DNA of 6,847 nucleotides from an uncultured Lachnospiraceae bacterium (GTDB taxonomy: Bacteria > Bacillota > Clostridia > Lachnospirales > Lachnospiraceae), in the NCBI GenBank assembly GCA_947653315.1, contig CANTGP010000162.1, forward strand, positions 1 to 6,847. Reading direction: 5' to 3'. This document shows, one piece after another, positions 5,356 to 6,847 of the stretch (its first letter is position 1; each line of letters opens with the position of its first letter). A model generated the notes under the pieces. That model searched no databases, was not told where the DNA came from, and worked only from the letters and a program-made list of their open reading frames with translations. Position numbers and translations under genes: made by a program.

Positions 5356-6847
5356 ATGGCAGCAGCAAAAACAACGGCAAAAAAGAAAACAAAAACAGTA
5401 CAGCAGGGATATCCGGAAGGCCAGGTGTTCATTTCGGAAGCGGACCAATACCTGTTTGCACAGGGTACGCATTACGACATCTACAAGAAGCTGGGCGCCC
5501 ATCCTTCGGTGGAAAACGGGGTGGAAGGCATGTTTTTCGGCGTTTGGGCGCCGAATGCGGCAAGCGTCCATGTCATCGGCACGTTTAACGGCTGGAATGA
5601 AGAAAGCCATGAAATGAAGCGTTTAGGAGCCGGGGGTATCCATGCGCTTTTCATTCCGGGTGTCGGCGTGAATGAGCTGTACAAGTTCCTAATCCGGACG
5701 CCCGACGGCAGGAAGCTGTACAAGGCGGATCCGTTTGCCAACTATGCGGAATTCCGTCCCGGAAATGCTTCCAAGACCACGGACTTATCCAAATTCACCT
5801 GGACGGACGGGGAATGGATGAAGGAAAGGAACGGGAAGGACCAGAACAAGGAGCCCATTGCCATCTACGAATGCCACATCGGCTCCTGGATGAAACATCC
5901 AAACGGGACGCCGGACGGCTTTTATAACTACCGCGAGTTTGCGGACCGTATCGTGGAGTATTTGAAGGAAATGAAGTATACCCATATCGAACTGATGGGC
6001 ATTGCGGAGTATCCTTTTGACGGTTCCTGGGGCTATCAGGTGACGGGTTATTATGCGCCTACGTCCAGGCATGGGGAACCTACGGACTTTATGTATTTGG
6101 TAAACAAACTGCACCGGAATAAGATCGGGGTCATCCTGGACTGGGTACCTGCGCATTTTGCCACCGATGAACACGGGCTGGCGGAATTTGACGGGCAGTG
6201 CATCTTTGAGCATCCCGATAAGCGGCTGGGGGAACATCCCGACTGGGGAACGAAGATTTTTAATTACGGGAAAACGGAAGTGAAGAATTTCCTGATTGCC
6301 AATGCGCTGTTTTGGTTAAAAGAGTTCCATGTGGACGGTATCCGCGTGGATGCGGTGGCTTCCATGCTGTATTTGGATTATGGAAAACAGGACGGACAGT
6401 GGGTTCCGAATAAATACGGCGGGAACAAGAATCTGGAAGCCATTGAGTTCTTCAAGCACCTGAATTCCGTGGTGCTCGGTACCTATCCCGGTTTCTTAAC
6501 CATTGCGGAGGAATCCACGGCATGGCCGAAAGTGACGGGTGATATCGAAGATGAAGGTTTGGGCTTCAGCTTTAAGTGGAATATGGGCTGGATGCATGAT
6601 TTCTGCGAGTACATGAAACTGGACCCGCTGTTCCGTAAGAACAACCATTATGCCATGACATTTGCCATGAGCTATAATAATGCGGAGAATTATATCCTAC
6701 CCCTGTCCCATGACGAAGTGGTACATTTAAAATGTTCCATGGTCAACAAGATGCCGGGATACAAGGTGGATAAATATGCCAACCTGCGGGTGGGTTATAC
6801 TTACATGTTCGGACACTGCGGCAAGAAACTGCTCTTTATGGGACAGG
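5356..6847 (+). CDS. glgB: 1,4-alpha-glucan (glycogen) branching enzyme GlgB, 3' end cut by window edge
   Basis: The reading frame is open from ATG 5356 to the right edge (497 complete codons plus one base). GlgB cuts alpha-1,4-glucan chains and rejoins them as alpha-1,6 branches during glycogen synthesis in the cytoplasm. After a short Lys/Ala-rich start comes a CBM48 domain (about 40-135) with LGAHP (46-50), FGVWAPNA (61-68) and GTFNGWN (75-81). The GH13 barrel follows, with DWVPAHF (262-268), GIRVDAVAS (328-336, nucleophile D332), TIAEESTAWP (382-391, acid/base E385) and PLSHDEV (449-455, D453). The spacing of the three catalytic residues, 53 and 68, equals that of E. coli GlgB (D405, E458, D526). 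The visible end KKLLFMGQ is typical; the rest of the barrel and the C-terminal beta domain, roughly 140 residues, lie outside. A Shine-Dalgarno AGGGGGT (5342-5348) precedes the start by seven bases. It is probably co-transcribed with the TPR gene. Confidence 0.96.
   Translation, partial: MAAAKTTAKKKTKTVQQGYPEGQVFISEADQYLFAQGTHYDIYKKLGAHPSVENGVEGMFFGVWAPNAASVHVIGTFNGWNEESHEMKRLGAGGIHALFIPGVGVNELYKFLIRTPDGRKLYKADPFANYAEFRPGNASKTTDLSKFTWTDGEWMKERNGKDQNKEPIAIYECHIGSWMKHPNGTPDGFYNYREFADRIVEYLKEMKYTHIELMGIAEYPFDGSWGYQVTGYYAPTSRHGEPTDFMYLVNKLHRNKIGVILDWVPAHFATDEHGLAEFDGQCIFEHPDKRLGEHPDWGTKIFNYGKTEVKNFLIANALFWLKEFHVDGIRVDAVASMLYLDYGKQDGQWVPNKYGGNKNLEAIEFFKHLNSVVLGTYPGFLTIAEESTAWPKVTGDIEDEGLGFSFKWNMGWMHDFCEYMKLDPLFRKNNHYAMTFAMSYNNAENYILPLSHDEVVHLKCSMVNKMPGYKVDKYANLRVGYTYMFGHCGKKLLFMGQ

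Overview
The window looks like chromosomal DNA of a Gram-positive Firmicute, most likely a Lachnospiraceae-type clostridium. The reasons are the gene set (yabD-type TatD nuclease next to rsmA), purine-rich Shine-Dalgarno sites, housekeeping-type promoters with TTGACA and extended -10 elements, a TTG start codon, and the sequence character of the TatD, RsmA and GlgB proteins. The family-level assignment is an inference from protein style, not from a search.

Layout. Positions 1-59 hold most of a leftward tRNA-Lys (anticodon CTT) cut by the left edge. Positions 60-231 are AT-rich and non-coding. They carry two face-to-face overlapping sigma-A-type promoters whose -10 boxes mirror each other around base 120; one fires left into the tRNA, the other right into tatD. 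tatD (232-999) and rsmA (1027-1941) form a tight pair: a metal-dependent nuclease and the 16S rRNA dimethyladenosine transferase. A new promoter at 1954-1982 then starts a second unit: a 1074-residue TPR protein (2074-5298, TTG start), followed 57 bp later by glgB, the glycogen branching enzyme (5356 to the right edge, cut before its C-terminal domain).

The most interesting gene is the TPR protein. It has an N-terminal TPR region of about 200 residues, a very acidic tract, a long low-complexity linker with a helical island and an alanine-rich stretch, and a C-terminal domain of about 250 residues. That last domain reads like an AAA+ module of the SpoVK/CbbX kind in which the Walker A lysine, the Walker B acidic pair, the arginine finger and the sensor-2 arginine are all replaced. 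I read it as a probable pseudo-ATPase scaffold of unknown function; its placement directly upstream of glgB is the only functional hint.

There is no mobile element, CRISPR array, integrase or sign of a recent insertion. No stretch over 300 bp lacks a gene. I saw no convincing rho-independent terminator anywhere in the window, including the short gap between rsmA and the next promoter.
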